Positions 17,601-25,666 of a DNA stretch of 30,248 nt are shown here, piece after piece; positions within the stretch are counted from its first letter, which is position 1, and each line of letters starts with the position of its first letter. The translations under genes and the position numbers were made by a program. Below the pieces are notes generated by a model. It saw nothing but the letters and a program-made list of their open reading frames with translations, had not been told where the DNA came from and did not search any database. The DNA comes from a virus, in the IMG/VR virus record IMGVR_UViG_3300030329_005692, positions 1-30,248 of that record, one strand, 5' to 3'.

Positions 17601-19152
17601 AAGCAGCGCCGGGATTAGTTAAAAACCTACCCATGGACTCAAACAAGTTACCGGAAGGGCCTTTAGCCATGGACTTCTCGTAAGCCGAACTTTTGGGGGC
17701 ATCCTCGATTGCTTCAGCCGCTTCTATTATCTGCTCGATTGTAGCTGTCGGGAGTTTGTCCCGCAGCATCATAATAGGTGTAAACTTAGCTAAATCTTCA
17801 GCCAAATCACCTCTCTTGAGCGCATCTATGGTGTCCGCGAACATGAACGGTTTGTCCATTCGCTCTATGGCATTTTGAAGTAACCCCATGGATGACGCGG
17901 AGCCCAAAGCGCTCAACCAAGCTTCCTTGGCCACCTCCATTTTTTTCTTGGCGGCGTCTTTTTTTGCCGAGCCTATGTTGCTGATGTAATCCAGCTGAGT
18001 TTTTTCGTAAACATTCCAAGCCCCCCACAGAGTCTCCATCATCTTGGCGGTCTCCATAGCGTCTTCGCCGCCTAGCTCGGCAAACGCCTGACCTATGGGG
18101 AGACCTCTGTATTGCTTGAAACCCATTTTCTGGGCTTTTTCCAAATCCAACAACTCCCTTTCCTGCCTGTTTACATACAGAGGGTAGTTCCCAAAATAAC
18201 CACTGTCGCTGAATAACCAATTGGCTTTCCTGGCTTTCTCGTCTCTTAACCTACTGGCTACCTCTTGTTTGTACCTTAAATGCTTCTGGCTCTGGATGTC
18301 TTCCAGAAGTTGTTTTCTCTGCTTCTCTTCCTTGGGCGTCTTCTTGTCCCCGAAAGGAGCATACCTACCTTTTCCGGTCAGTTCTTTTCTAGGATCCAGT
18401 TTTTCCTGATTAGTGAGCCTGCCAAACGAATCATATTTAGGTTCCTCGAACCTCATCTTGTCGAGCAAACTGTCCGTCTCCTTGTTTGACAATCTAGGTA
18501 TAGTGGGGTCGGCTTTGTCTTTGTGGGCTTTGGCGGCTTTTCTGAAATGCTCTGGAAGGGACATGTTCGTCGCCCTCATCGAGTCTCTCACGTGGGCGGC
18601 TTTGTCCGAGGCCTCTTGAGCCCTCAACATATCCTCTTGTATTCTGGCGTATTTCTGCTTTACCAGCGCATACCGAGATACCTCCTGACCCCCTAGAAAA
18701 GCGGCGGCTTTTTCGGCATCTCCGGTAGATCCGCCGAACCATCCTTTTTCAGCCGCCGCTTTTTCCTTTGAAGTTATGTGGGCGTCCATGTCCGCTATGT
18801 ACTCTTCGGCGGTCTTGTATTTGGGATCGAACTCCGGAGGGTTCCCCATAAAGGTACCGTAGAAAGGTTTTAGAGTTTTATCTAAAAACTCCTCCAGCGC
18901 GTCTTCTTTACCTTTTGTTATGGCAGCCAGCTCACTGGCGTCGGACTTAGCCGCCGTATAATCGTCCCTAAATAACTTATAACCTCGATACAGGTCCGTT
19001 TCGGACAAGTCGTCAAACGGACTCGCAAGCCCGCTACTTAGCTCGGGGAAGTCTACGTTCCAAGGCTCCGATTGACCTAGGCCTAGCTCATCCTCCATTT
19101 TGAGCGAGGGCTCAAAATCTCCCAGAAGATCGCCATCCAAGGGATTAGCCAT
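11677..19152 (-). CDS. Giant multidomain protein (2491 aa) with zincin-like metallopeptidase site
   Basis: This is the largest gene of the window. Domains in order: helical charged N-terminus (1-450); a Gly/Ala-rich hydrophobic segment (about 530-590, VVPVVASTTTAGAAAGTVIP) that could insert in a membrane; and a zincin-like region. In that region YVVIHEAIHLI supplies H930-E931-x-x-H934, and EEWFAYE at 1007-1013 is placed to give a glutamate third ligand, as in gluzincins. A long Lys/Glu-rich linker (about 1320-1560) contains a diverged duplication of LxELNAKKELTxxEK. A C-terminal globular part of about 900 residues has no motif I know. The product ends in a basic tail (RAGRIRKKT). Size, neighbours and the metallopeptidase resemble large polyvalent or ejection proteins of phages. 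The start is ATG 19152, with a poorly spaced AAGGG. Confidence 0.8.
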   Translation of the reverse strand: MANPLDGDLLGDFEPSLKMEDELGLGQSEPWNVDFPELSSGLASPFDDLSETDLYRGYKLFRDDYTAAKSDASELAAITKGKEDALEEFLDKTLKPFYGTFMGNPPEFDPKYKTAEEYIADMDAHITSKEKAAAEKGWFGGSTGDAEKAAAFLGGQEVSRYALVKQKYARIQEDMLRAQEASDKAAHVRDSMRATNMSLPEHFRKAAKAHKDKADPTIPRLSNKETDSLLDKMRFEEPKYDSFGRLTNQEKLDPRKELTGKGRYAPFGDKKTPKEEKQRKQLLEDIQSQKHLRYKQEVASRLRDEKARKANWLFSDSGYFGNYPLYVNRQERELLDLEKAQKMGFKQYRGLPIGQAFAELGGEDAMETAKMMETLWGAWNVYEKTQLDYISNIGSAKKDAAKKKMEVAKEAWLSALGSASSMGLLQNAIERMDKPFMFADTIDALKRGDLAEDLAKFTPIMMLRDKLPTATIEQIIEAAEAIEDAPKSSAYEKSMAKGPSGNLFESMGRFLTNPGAAWDLAWESFAGFMNSYFNTVVPVVASTTTAGAAAGTVIPGKGTVAGGLFGAKWGLRLNAGVASFMLEAAADMIHEMEKMGLDWHNTKVFEAAWNNPEIRDKLRDHAKRKGVPIAVLDTMAASLGGRMAGLGRQIKSRGLPQAVGDAAGLAVAGVTKPVKTYKKISGKLTEWDSKVQKNTWKERLGNVGYELGGGGALGGGGELLGQLWSRDQGEALDWDAIAAEMIVEGAGPSSFGVAKAMMSPNTPIIGGNWGDATGIAKEFNPSEVTVKNFNVTSLRDGKPRTLNIKSEGWSRGSWSDSDLIFENPNDFADFLAANETLQVPPEEAEAIQQILKLRQVKPGVTPEGFDVGGSLTRGKKNNNRIRVVISPRTPTGRKNQRGHLELSAERGPTLYLNSHRLKKGKNNVGYVVIHEAIHLIRPSVVDDETLRALWRNLNEVDEKFQKNAIAAYTLKRHDAEYDKLGPIDKIKVDGQIRVFERSGQSELLMAEEWFAYEAIRMLGGQAPHAASPEARATIKKFASSLQNELSTEPFKRFAINEGLIDATYDVTETDEDGNEVTKTKEAPRKAIWEALAKVMDPMAFISTDPDNPVKSHTEDGAETEAAEQMEFDLGSDITPDQKFLPGPQGNLPEYWLKKMDILAKGKEAAETRKHIAWFLGYDSWSAVPKEGKEAIVDMFANAPEVTDTVDLDTLPVPDVKETEEVGAPDAFVPALMKSLLASLKGTLPDEVIAAANTYWFKSRTLRPEPTDGVLIGKIAEDFGLNPEELKKHLSDIYSAYSTEASTKWVGAEGVKGGRGASAPKSQPLPAAPEGTAETQREKSDIERLKELNAKKELTNDEKVERVRLVSAIKEAKRKKVKEEGQDSKAKGQWTKEPKTREKKITETREGKARLEKIRREKAPAREPTVPANERDAYTDAQARAENEKALEEKAKRDKKAAASAAKKLQDEAVVSRNIKKSIKRGEPVSHLHTRRVAQKRLEELNAKKELTEAEKKEKKQLIPKTQSTPFRKNEKGEWTRSPKGRNKQAVFEFTERPLTEAEKKKNRAAWKRDRDELKKNVDKAQKSIDKVLRGKFTKRYGGEAKPSIPAPEVFKTHQTLQSQERRALPKNKRQLSSLKALAQTRNYYQNALEVMDSMADSVVDQYTPTPIGVWYDQFGAFHKDSKRITTPEREAASEGVQWVEVDFEFTEKTVDGSKVWVIEESDETREVLTDRDMLLVYDERKKETKAEKKKKEAREKDKTGTGPADYTSMFPEGTKYITTRFMKSIGLDAALSIKARAADVNNSPWFRAMRTVVYNLGQWMKQDTPARFNKYFYESLAAQMPNIIASKTEQQEMSALYERDISSREANGIKALRTLKSSDKWFYFVSAGPQGKDKAVPPTTRLAPEYNRSRTPEAHFENVQMQKEYLEGEEAFFSQVIDKMLQFEEKTSLGQTLLEKAAEDAGLSRPDPKTKLPVPLSHSELLNDLFGVYQLEDLVEAKQAVTGFSAAVHATEPGSTTPVRFEKYPFERGPFVGAKTYEDITEDYHKASKEEKKKIEANPRFRKVTRTTNTSKGMVNVPYQKYVKGKPLPMVVLMEGVVDKSSNTVKTEPYTVDDIIRFSVTQKNVNVKHKLRNLPRVLVDQDGKVLGNGKFPHNIRGHLESALYGQQYQVKGKPYGGLSSTIPLGVIMSAYLSISPPKTGSLPGTGWSRDENVNMAKVITALFEGMIPGMYLHNPSRYGTESKPPVPVPHSELGFANDRVEMRIRNAAAKKLFKKNYKQLTEDEQIAVRKQILSDGKGDSTKAPDLNIDPYSDTRILDLLNKWGRAMYGKPYGSLSKKEKAALVKGLPGDAQGPSAAISIKNEIAELLSSKLTLVTDVLYNIEPYKAAKYLDLTVQEVQSLNVMVAWEIGKIDKTVDPESIISWMDSETGQFEEHMYMWQRKREQEAQDDARESLAKREKKRKKAKRTREQYPQEVQLKMAPRAGRIRKKT
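14620..15123 (-). repeat. Diverged internal duplication within the 2491-aa gene
   Basis: The codons at 15123-15079 encode LKELNAKKELTNDEK and those at 14664-14620 encode LEELNAKKELTEAEK, 153 codons apart. Each copy is followed by a charged stretch and a similar GQWTKEPK or GEWTRSPK motif. The match suggests that a charged linker module was duplicated within the gene. The copies differ at synonymous sites, so the event is not recent. Confidence 0.7.
16351..16365 (-). other. HExxH zinc-binding codons of the 2491-aa protein
   Basis: These five codons encode HEAIH (residues 930-934) in the context GYVVIHEAIHLIR, a hydrophobic strand/helix flank typical of zincin metallopeptidases. A glutamate-rich helix (AEEWFAYEAIR) lies about 75 residues further on and could supply the third zinc ligand. 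The motif is seen directly; enzymatic activity is inferred. Confidence 0.7.
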
Positions 19153-19163
19153 ACCCTTAGCAC

Positions 19164-22100
19164 CTATACGGCGAAGTCAAATAGGTTATCGATTACGGGT
19201 CTTCTTCGCTGGCTTAGCGCGCCTCTAAGGGCGAGGGACCGGCTTCTTTCATCTCTAGGGAACTGCTCCGTTGGAGAAGAAGGTACCGGGCTGTCAAAAA
19301 AGATCTCTCCCTCACTAGGGGTGGTCCAGATTTCTTGTAGCCGTCTCTCGGCTTCCTTTCTCAGGAAATCAGGATCCTTGGGGTTTACCCTACTTCTCTC
19401 AGGTTGGTTTGGAAAATACACACCTGGAGGTTGTGGATTTCCTTGAGCATCGTAAGCTGATGAACCGTCGGAGTAATCCAAAGCGCCTTCTCTATATCTC
19501 CTAGCCTGATCGGCATCCGCTTCTCGGGTGAGCATCAAATTTCTATGGGTTTCTTCGGTTCTACCCAGTTTGTCCAAAGCCATCTTGCGTAGATAACCGG
19601 GATCGTAAGGGTTGTCGTAAGAAGGACCTATGTCAAACATCTGTCCTCCGGGAAGCCCTTGACCTTGACTGTCGTGCATACCTGTCCAACCCCCTTCGGG
19701 TTGAAATCTTCCGGCTGCATGCCGAGCTTCTTCCTCGGCTGCCGCTTCTCTAGTCAAATTATCCATACTTAGTCGTTGCAAGTCGTTTGCGTAGGATTGT
19801 TCAAACCGGTCCTGCGGGTTGTTCGAGAACTTCGTCCCTGGAAGAACTGGCGGATACCTACCAGCTGTCAAAGGCCCTCCTTCTCTCGTAGTAACACCTT
19901 CCGGTTCCGGAGCAGGCATTTCGGGCGGGGTGTAAGGAACTTGAGTGTTAGGAGTATTTACATCATCTTCCGGACCGAAATACCCAGGCATATAGTCTTG
20001 TTCATTAGGCGTATTTACATCATCTTCCGGACCGAAGTATCCAGGCATGTAGTCTTGATAATTAGTCCCCATGTCATCGGGATACGCGCCGTGACTCCAG
20101 AAATTCGGGTGAACGTTAGGATCTACGCCTATGTCCAATAGAGATTGATTGGTTCTAGGAGTAGTCCCGCTTCCATGAAACGTGTCTTCCGTTAACCGAG
20201 GGTCTACGGGATGATCCACGGACACGGGTCTCCGGTCGCCCCCGGGAAAGTTTCTAACGCGCCTTCTCTCTTTATTTACGGCGTCTATGCGCTCCTGCAA
20301 CTCGTTTATCCTGTTAAGCTCCGAACCTGGATCATTCAAATAATCGTTTACCGCTCTCAAAGAATCAAGGTCTCTAGAGCGTTGAGCGTCTTCCACCAAC
20401 TTTCTCTCAAAAGGGTTTATATGAGGCCCTACGTAATTGCGTTTGTCAGCCTCTTCGAACATACCCCAAGCTTTCATGTACCCCTCGGGATCGGCGTTGT
20501 GCCAGCGCTGCTTGTATTCAGCGCTGTGCCTGCGGAAAGACATGGGATCGTAGGCTTCGTGATCCGTATCGGGAAACCTGTCTCCGAAAGGATCGACGGG
20601 TTCCACCAAAGGTCTGTCGCCTTTATCTATTACAAGATGCTCACCTCTTCTGTCTCTAGCTACTTTATTAAGCCTGTCTTTTGTTTTTTGAAGAAAAGAA
20701 CGGGAGTCTCCGGGCGTGTCGAACATTGCGGTTCCGGGAGATGTGGCGTACTGGTCACCAACCCCTATGTCGGGCTTCTCAGGATCCGGCATATTGAATA
20801 TGTCTTCCTCTATACGCCTGTCTCCCGTATGCTCCAAACGGCGTATGTCGGATTCTATTATTTCGTTTATGCGTTCGTTGCCTTTGGCTTGAGTAGGGCT
20901 AACACGCAACTCGCCTCTTGCATCGGCGGCGGCCTCGGCTTTTTCATCCTCGACGGCCCGCTGATACAGAATATCGGCTTCTCTCTCAGCTTCTTCGCGG
21001 CTCATCCCCATATGGACGCGGCCTTCGCGGTCTGCGGTGGCGCCTTGCACATGGGACTTGCCTTTGCGCATAAGGGTGTCCACCAACCTATCCCGTACAG
21101 AAGCGGGCTTTAGATTCTCAAGCTCTTTTTCAGCCTTTTTGAGCTCCCCTTCATACTGAGCTATCTGCGTTTTTTGAAAATCTATTTGTTCTTCGTCGCC
21201 ATCCTCTTCGGCTTTTCTTAATGCGAGTTGAGCGTTCGCCAAAGACTCACGAACACCTTTCATACCTGCGGTGATTCTGTCTCTTTCACCAAGAGGGTCT
21301 TCGGGAACATAAAGAGCGTGCTTACCTTTAAGCATCTCGGAATCATAATTGGACAAGGCTTCGCGCGCTTTAATTACTTCGGACTCTTTACCCGCTATCT
21401 GGGCGTCTCTCAAATTTTTAGCCAACTCGTCGCGGGTCCCGTCTAGCGACTCCTTGGTGGATTTTTCGCGCGCATCCTGTATATCCGAAGCCAAACTTTT
21501 GTCGCCTTCGGTCCAAATACCCTCTCCCTTCGAGGGAGGAGGAAACTTCCTAAAAGGGTTGTTATCCGCTGGATCGCCTATTGGTCGACGCAAACCCACA
21601 TTGTCGTTTAAATAATTAGACACCTCCGCTTCGAATTTCTCTATATCCTCTATAGTCTCGCCGTCACCGACGTTTCCGTCGTCTCTTAGAGGTACGGTTT
21701 TCTCGCCGCGGGCATCCCTCTCTTCATTAACCAGCATCGCCGCCAGCTTGCGGATTTCCTGCTCGTCGTGGAACCCTTGACCCACATTATCCAAATCCTG
21801 CCTGAATCTTTGTCTTTCAGCTACCTTAAGCCTCAGCTCTTCTTCAAGCACAGCTTTTCGCCGGGCGCGTCCTTCTATTCTGTTGCGCTCATCGTCATCT
21901 AGCTCTTCGCCGTGAAAATCTATGTCGCGCTGTTTCTTCGCCTTTTCCTCCAGTAATTGTCTCCGACGGAAGTTTCTGTCTTCCATTTTCCTCCGTTCTG
22001 CGGGGTCGGGCTCCATACGAGGAATTTCCATAGGGGTGTTTAGCAAATCTTCATCTCTCAAAACCCTTTCGTGCTTTTTAATAGCCTTGTCAGCCGCTAT

Positions 22101-22742
22101 CTTCTTAGCTACCTCTGGATCCAGCTCTTCCCCCAAAGCTACTTTTCTTGCGTGTTCCTCCCGTTCCTTCGCGAGTTCTTTGTCCTCGGCTGCCTTTTCA
22201 TCCGCTTCTTGGATTTCCTTTATACGCTCCTTGTTTTCTTCTTGCCAAGCGGGGTCTTTTTGCTGCCTCTGATACCTGGACGTAAGTTCACCGTCCATAT
22301 TCACCCAAGAACCGCCGGTTTGAGATATGACCCACCTTTTCCAACCACTACGATTCCTGTATCCTACTTTGTTATACTCGTCTACTATCGAATTCCATAG
22401 TGTTTTCCCTTGTCTTGAACGGTATGCCGACTCAAGCCAATCTAGTATACCGGGGAACTTCTTATCCAACGTACCCGCATCTCTGAGAGTTGCTCCAAGT
22501 TTTTCTGAGTTGGCGTACCATATCATGTTACCCGTCCAAAACCCAACCGAACTGTCGTCGGCGCTCATAGCGCTAACGGTGTTGTCGGTTAATTGGGCCA
22601 CCCTAGGCATCATCTCCTGCGTAAAAGATGCCTTAGTGTAGCCATTAGCCTCTAAAGTTCCATTGGCGTCCAAGGCGTCCACCCACTTGTCCCACTTCGC
22701 CCTGTTTTCACTGGGGGATTGATTACCAAAAGCTAATGCCAT
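19164..22742 (-). CDS. Large coiled-coil protein (1192 aa) of the giant-gene trio
   Basis: The N-terminal 160 residues look globular (WDKWVDALDANGTLEANGYT; FWTGNMIWYANSEKLGATLR). Several hundred residues of highly charged E/K/R/A coiled coil follow (about 165-640), then a Pro/Gly/Asp-rich, probably disordered C-terminal third. That third contains two tandem 19-residue repeats (DYMPGYFGPEDDVNTP core) and two looser 'DPxFLRKxAxxRL' elements. There is no signal peptide or membrane segment. ATG 22742 has GAGGA 8 nt upstream and lies 27 nt after the terminase stop. I recognise no family. Shape and position, first of three giant genes between terminase and portal, suggest an internal virion or scaffold-like protein acting with the other two, which is inference. 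Confidence 0.8.
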   Translation of the reverse strand: MALAFGNQSPSENRAKWDKWVDALDANGTLEANGYTKASFTQEMMPRVAQLTDNTVSAMSADDSSVGFWTGNMIWYANSEKLGATLRDAGTLDKKFPGILDWLESAYRSRQGKTLWNSIVDEYNKVGYRNRSGWKRWVISQTGGSWVNMDGELTSRYQRQQKDPAWQEENKERIKEIQEADEKAAEDKELAKEREEHARKVALGEELDPEVAKKIAADKAIKKHERVLRDEDLLNTPMEIPRMEPDPAERRKMEDRNFRRRQLLEEKAKKQRDIDFHGEELDDDERNRIEGRARRKAVLEEELRLKVAERQRFRQDLDNVGQGFHDEQEIRKLAAMLVNEERDARGEKTVPLRDDGNVGDGETIEDIEKFEAEVSNYLNDNVGLRRPIGDPADNNPFRKFPPPSKGEGIWTEGDKSLASDIQDAREKSTKESLDGTRDELAKNLRDAQIAGKESEVIKAREALSNYDSEMLKGKHALYVPEDPLGERDRITAGMKGVRESLANAQLALRKAEEDGDEEQIDFQKTQIAQYEGELKKAEKELENLKPASVRDRLVDTLMRKGKSHVQGATADREGRVHMGMSREEAEREADILYQRAVEDEKAEAAADARGELRVSPTQAKGNERINEIIESDIRRLEHTGDRRIEEDIFNMPDPEKPDIGVGDQYATSPGTAMFDTPGDSRSFLQKTKDRLNKVARDRRGEHLVIDKGDRPLVEPVDPFGDRFPDTDHEAYDPMSFRRHSAEYKQRWHNADPEGYMKAWGMFEEADKRNYVGPHINPFERKLVEDAQRSRDLDSLRAVNDYLNDPGSELNRINELQERIDAVNKERRRVRNFPGGDRRPVSVDHPVDPRLTEDTFHGSGTTPRTNQSLLDIGVDPNVHPNFWSHGAYPDDMGTNYQDYMPGYFGPEDDVNTPNEQDYMPGYFGPEDDVNTPNTQVPYTPPEMPAPEPEGVTTREGGPLTAGRYPPVLPGTKFSNNPQDRFEQSYANDLQRLSMDNLTREAAAEEEARHAAGRFQPEGGWTGMHDSQGQGLPGGQMFDIGPSYDNPYDPGYLRKMALDKLGRTEETHRNLMLTREADADQARRYREGALDYSDGSSAYDAQGNPQPPGVYFPNQPERSRVNPKDPDFLRKEAERRLQEIWTTPSEGEIFFDSPVPSSPTEQFPRDERSRSLALRGALSQRRRPVIDNLFDFAV
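19950..20063 (-). repeat. Two tandem 57-nt (19-aa) repeats
   Basis: Two adjacent 57-nt units (20063-20007 and 20006-19950) encode NYQDYMPGYFGPEDDVNTP and NEQDYMPGYFGPEDDVNTP. They differ at only a few bases, so the duplication is fairly recent or is being kept uniform. The unit is acidic and aromatic, and looks like a disordered binding motif. Confidence 0.9.
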
Positions 22743-22769
22743 TATATTATCCTCGTTTGAATTTAAATT

Positions 22770-24527
22770 TTATCCTATACGGACCTTGCGGTTTTTCAAC
22801 ACTTCCTTTAGTGGAGCCCGCATGAAACCATCAGGGCACATCAAGCCCGGATTTTTCCTCAACATTCTGTTCGTTATTTTTTTCTTCTTGGGCGTGTGGA
22901 ATTTTGATGCGGAATCTATGTTGTATACGGCAAGCGCCGCCGCCAAAACATGGTCATCATGATGGCCGGGAGCCGCCTCGGGCTTCCCTTTGTCATTAAC
23001 CACGAAAGTCTTGAACTCCTGCATCACCCTTGGGTCGGGTATGTCTATGTTACGCTCCACCAATTCGGTGGCCAGATGATCGATGATAGTCTTTCTCGTA
23101 ATTTTATCCGTGCTCCACCCGAAAGCTTTCTCCACCATACCCGTGGAATCGACGACCTTGCGCCTCTGGTACACGTGAACCCCCTCATCAAGCAGATACC
23201 TTATTATCGCTAGCCCCGAATTGTTTACTTCAGGTATCACGAAAGCCTTGCCATACAGTTTGGAAGCCAAAACCACTTCCTCGGCCAGTATACCTATATC
23301 CACTCTGCTGTGGTGTATAGCCACCATTCTAGGCACGTGCCAGACCCCATGCCAATCCTGATACCCCTGCTTCCACACCTGAACGCTGTGATAATCCGGA
23401 TCCGCGGCCAAGCCCTGTATCTGTTGGTCTTCCCCCGTGCAAGTATCCACGGATATGACATATTTCGAGTCGTGCTGAGGCTCCTCGTACACTCTCCAAT
23501 TCCCGGCATGATCGGGAGTTGCCGAGGTCTCCCCGTTTTTTTGTCCCGACAAGGTGACGGTTTTGTAATGTTGATCTTGAGCGATCTTGTGCATCTCCTC
23601 GGTTATCTGTATCTGGAACCTCGGACGGGACGACAAGAGGAAACATTCGTCAGGATCGGAGGGGTACTCCTGCCTGAACTTGTTTACGTCACCGTTGCAC
23701 TTGTCTCTCAACGTCCGGCGGCGCCATTTCATGTTTTCCCACGTAACGTCGAAACGATCCATCTCCGACTTCTCGTCCTCCGTCAAGGTCTCCTTGAAAT
23801 CCTTTAACTCCCCCTTCGATTTGAAAGGTATGGCGGAGTCCTCGAACTCGAACCACGCGGCGAATATCTTCTCCCATTCGTTATCCTGAACATAAGTCCT
23901 GTAAAACCACCCCTGAGGGCCATTTGGAGTGGAATCCGCAATACACAAGGAAACGCTATCCCCGTCATACAGAGACTGAAGATAACCCAAAGCGGGGTCT
24001 CTTTCCCCTTGCATAGGCCAAAAAGCCACCTCGGTCATGTTTCCGACCTGAATCGTTCCAGATCTACCGGCGTTCTTGGATCCGGCTGTCTCCTTTCCGT
24101 AGACACACCCCGTAACCAAAGTTATAAGGTCAGCCAGATTTCCCTTTTCGTCCACGTTTCCCGCCACGTCGTCCCACGGGAACACGTCCAGATCCGCGAA
24201 CCTCCGAAATATCTCGAACACCTTGTCCGATGTACCCGCAATATCGCCCATCAGACTCCCCGCCAGATCCGTGTATTTTCTCATGTGGTGGTACACCAAA
24301 GCTTGCGCGCAAGTTGAGGCACCCTTCTGACGTGGTTTCAGTATTACCATTTTGCATGACGAACCTTCCAATTGGCATTTTCTGTAATATTCGAACATTC
24401 TCTGCTGAAGAATGTTGGCTTTGGGTTTTATGACCTTTCCCCGCTTGTCCTTGATCATCCCGAAGGTGCTGAACCAGACTTCCGGATCCAATCGTATGAG
24501 ATCCGCTATTTGCTGGTCATCGGTCAT
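22770..24527 (-). CDS. terL: Terminase large subunit (packaging ATPase/nuclease)
   Basis: This is the DNA-packaging motor that cuts concatemers and drives DNA through the portal. The 585-aa length is usual for the family. The N-terminal ATPase domain shows a Walker A-like KPRQKGAST at residues 64-72, a Walker B region IQVGNMTEVAFW with E166, and a coupling motif STPNG at 199-203. The C-terminal RNase H-like nuclease has the three acidic sites: D362 in VISVDTCTG, E434 in VIPEVNNSG, and D525/D526 in GHHDDHVLAAALA. ATG 24527 overlaps the upstream TGA (ATGA). The portal gene lies 16.5 kb downstream, beyond three giant genes, not next to it as in most phages. Confidence 0.97.
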   Translation of the reverse strand: MTDDQQIADLIRLDPEVWFSTFGMIKDKRGKVIKPKANILQQRMFEYYRKCQLEGSSCKMVILKPRQKGASTCAQALVYHHMRKYTDLAGSLMGDIAGTSDKVFEIFRRFADLDVFPWDDVAGNVDEKGNLADLITLVTGCVYGKETAGSKNAGRSGTIQVGNMTEVAFWPMQGERDPALGYLQSLYDGDSVSLCIADSTPNGPQGWFYRTYVQDNEWEKIFAAWFEFEDSAIPFKSKGELKDFKETLTEDEKSEMDRFDVTWENMKWRRRTLRDKCNGDVNKFRQEYPSDPDECFLLSSRPRFQIQITEEMHKIAQDQHYKTVTLSGQKNGETSATPDHAGNWRVYEEPQHDSKYVISVDTCTGEDQQIQGLAADPDYHSVQVWKQGYQDWHGVWHVPRMVAIHHSRVDIGILAEEVVLASKLYGKAFVIPEVNNSGLAIIRYLLDEGVHVYQRRKVVDSTGMVEKAFGWSTDKITRKTIIDHLATELVERNIDIPDPRVMQEFKTFVVNDKGKPEAAPGHHDDHVLAAALAVYNIDSASKFHTPKKKKITNRMLRKNPGLMCPDGFMRAPLKEVLKNRKVRIG

Positions 24528-25666
24528 TTCTTTAGATTAAACACTTTTCCAGGCCACGAGGGCTCCACCTCATACTCCACGTCCAGCGGTTCGATTGCTT
24601 TTATCGTACCCACGTCGGATTTAAGGTTTTCGGGTATCTTCTCCGAATAATAGAAACCGTCATCCTTTTTGGATATGCCATACCCCATAACGGCGTCCGA
24701 GGTTTCGGTTTCGTCCCACGACTTGTGCTTACGGCCTTTGAGAATCCTTCCAGTGGAAGGGTCCCGACTACTCCAATGAGCGTTTCCGGGGTGCCGCTTC
24801 ATACCGGATTTTATCGCGGTGCCGTAATCATACCCTTCTCCCTCGGGATCGAAATGGTAATCCTCCTGAACCCACTCCCCCCACGGGCGCCCCTCATCCC
24901 AACGACCATCCTTGAAACTCGCGGGAACATCCTGCCACTTGAAAGTTTTACCCCCTCTCAAAAACACGGGACCTCCTCTAGCCTCTTCGGTAGGCTTGTT
25001 ATAACCTACATACCTGTATTCGGGGCTTTCGGGGTGGGGGAAGTTATAAGACTCTCCCGAAACCAACTCTTCCATCTCATTGATTCTCCCCATTCGAGGG
25101 TTTCCCGGCACTTTCTGTATGTTCGCCCCGAAACGGTAAGGTACCAGCATACCACCAGCATAAGAAGGGCCCTTATCCCCGAAAGCTCGGTAATCTGGTA
25201 TTGATTCCACCGTATACTCAGGCGCAGGAGGCGAACCTTCAGGGCGGTAGGTTCCGCGAAACCTGTTGTTTCTAAAATCTTCGGCGGCGGACACCAATCT
25301 TTTTTTGGCATTGTCCAACACCTGATCCATATAAAGCTTCGATGTAAAATCCTTACGATTGGGGTGTTCGCGATCAAGATGACCAAGCATAAGATCTTGA
25401 AGCCGGCCCTGCGCCGCCGCTTGCTCGATTGCTTCAGGCAACCCTATTCTATATGCGTCCTGTTGTAAATTGAACGCATTATATCGGTCCAGCTCCTCTC
25501 TCCACGCAGCTTCGGCAGCTTCGCTGGCGGGTATGTCGTCATAGTCGTATTTTGGGTACTTGGGCCTTTTAACTTCGGGTAAAGGAGGATACAAAGGAAC
25601 GCCCTTGTCATGCATATCGGCCAATACCCTGAGCATTGGCTCTAAATCGACGTTTCGGGGCTTCAT
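24524..25666 (-). CDS. 380-aa protein of unknown function between lysin and terminase
   Basis: I recognise no family. The gene is joined at both ends by 4-nt ATGA overlaps, to the cell-wall hydrolase upstream and to terL downstream. The protein has a Pro/Tyr/Lys-rich N-terminal segment (PEVKRPKYPKYDYDDIPASE), a helical middle (LDNAKKRLVSAAEDFRNNRF), then a Gly/Pro/aromatic-rich C-terminal half with many Trp, Tyr and charged residues (GRWDEGRPWGEWVQEDYHFD). No membrane helix, signal peptide or clear catalytic motif is visible. Its place immediately before terL might suggest a packaging or virion role. That rests on context only. Confidence 0.82.
   Translation of the reverse strand: MKPRNVDLEPMLRVLADMHDKGVPLYPPLPEVKRPKYPKYDYDDIPASEAAEAAWREELDRYNAFNLQQDAYRIGLPEAIEQAAAQGRLQDLMLGHLDREHPNRKDFTSKLYMDQVLDNAKKRLVSAAEDFRNNRFRGTYRPEGSPPAPEYTVESIPDYRAFGDKGPSYAGGMLVPYRFGANIQKVPGNPRMGRINEMEELVSGESYNFPHPESPEYRYVGYNKPTEEARGGPVFLRGGKTFKWQDVPASFKDGRWDEGRPWGEWVQEDYHFDPEGEGYDYGTAIKSGMKRHPGNAHWSSRDPSTGRILKGRKHKSWDETETSDAVMGYGISKKDDGFYYSEKIPENLKSDVGTIKAIEPLDVEYEVEPSWPGKVFNLKK

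Noticed and set aside
20211-21113. 300-aa plus-strand open frame
   Set aside because: It is antisense to the continuous 1192-aa gene, has no ribosome site of note, and reads as a shadow of charged coiled-coil codons.
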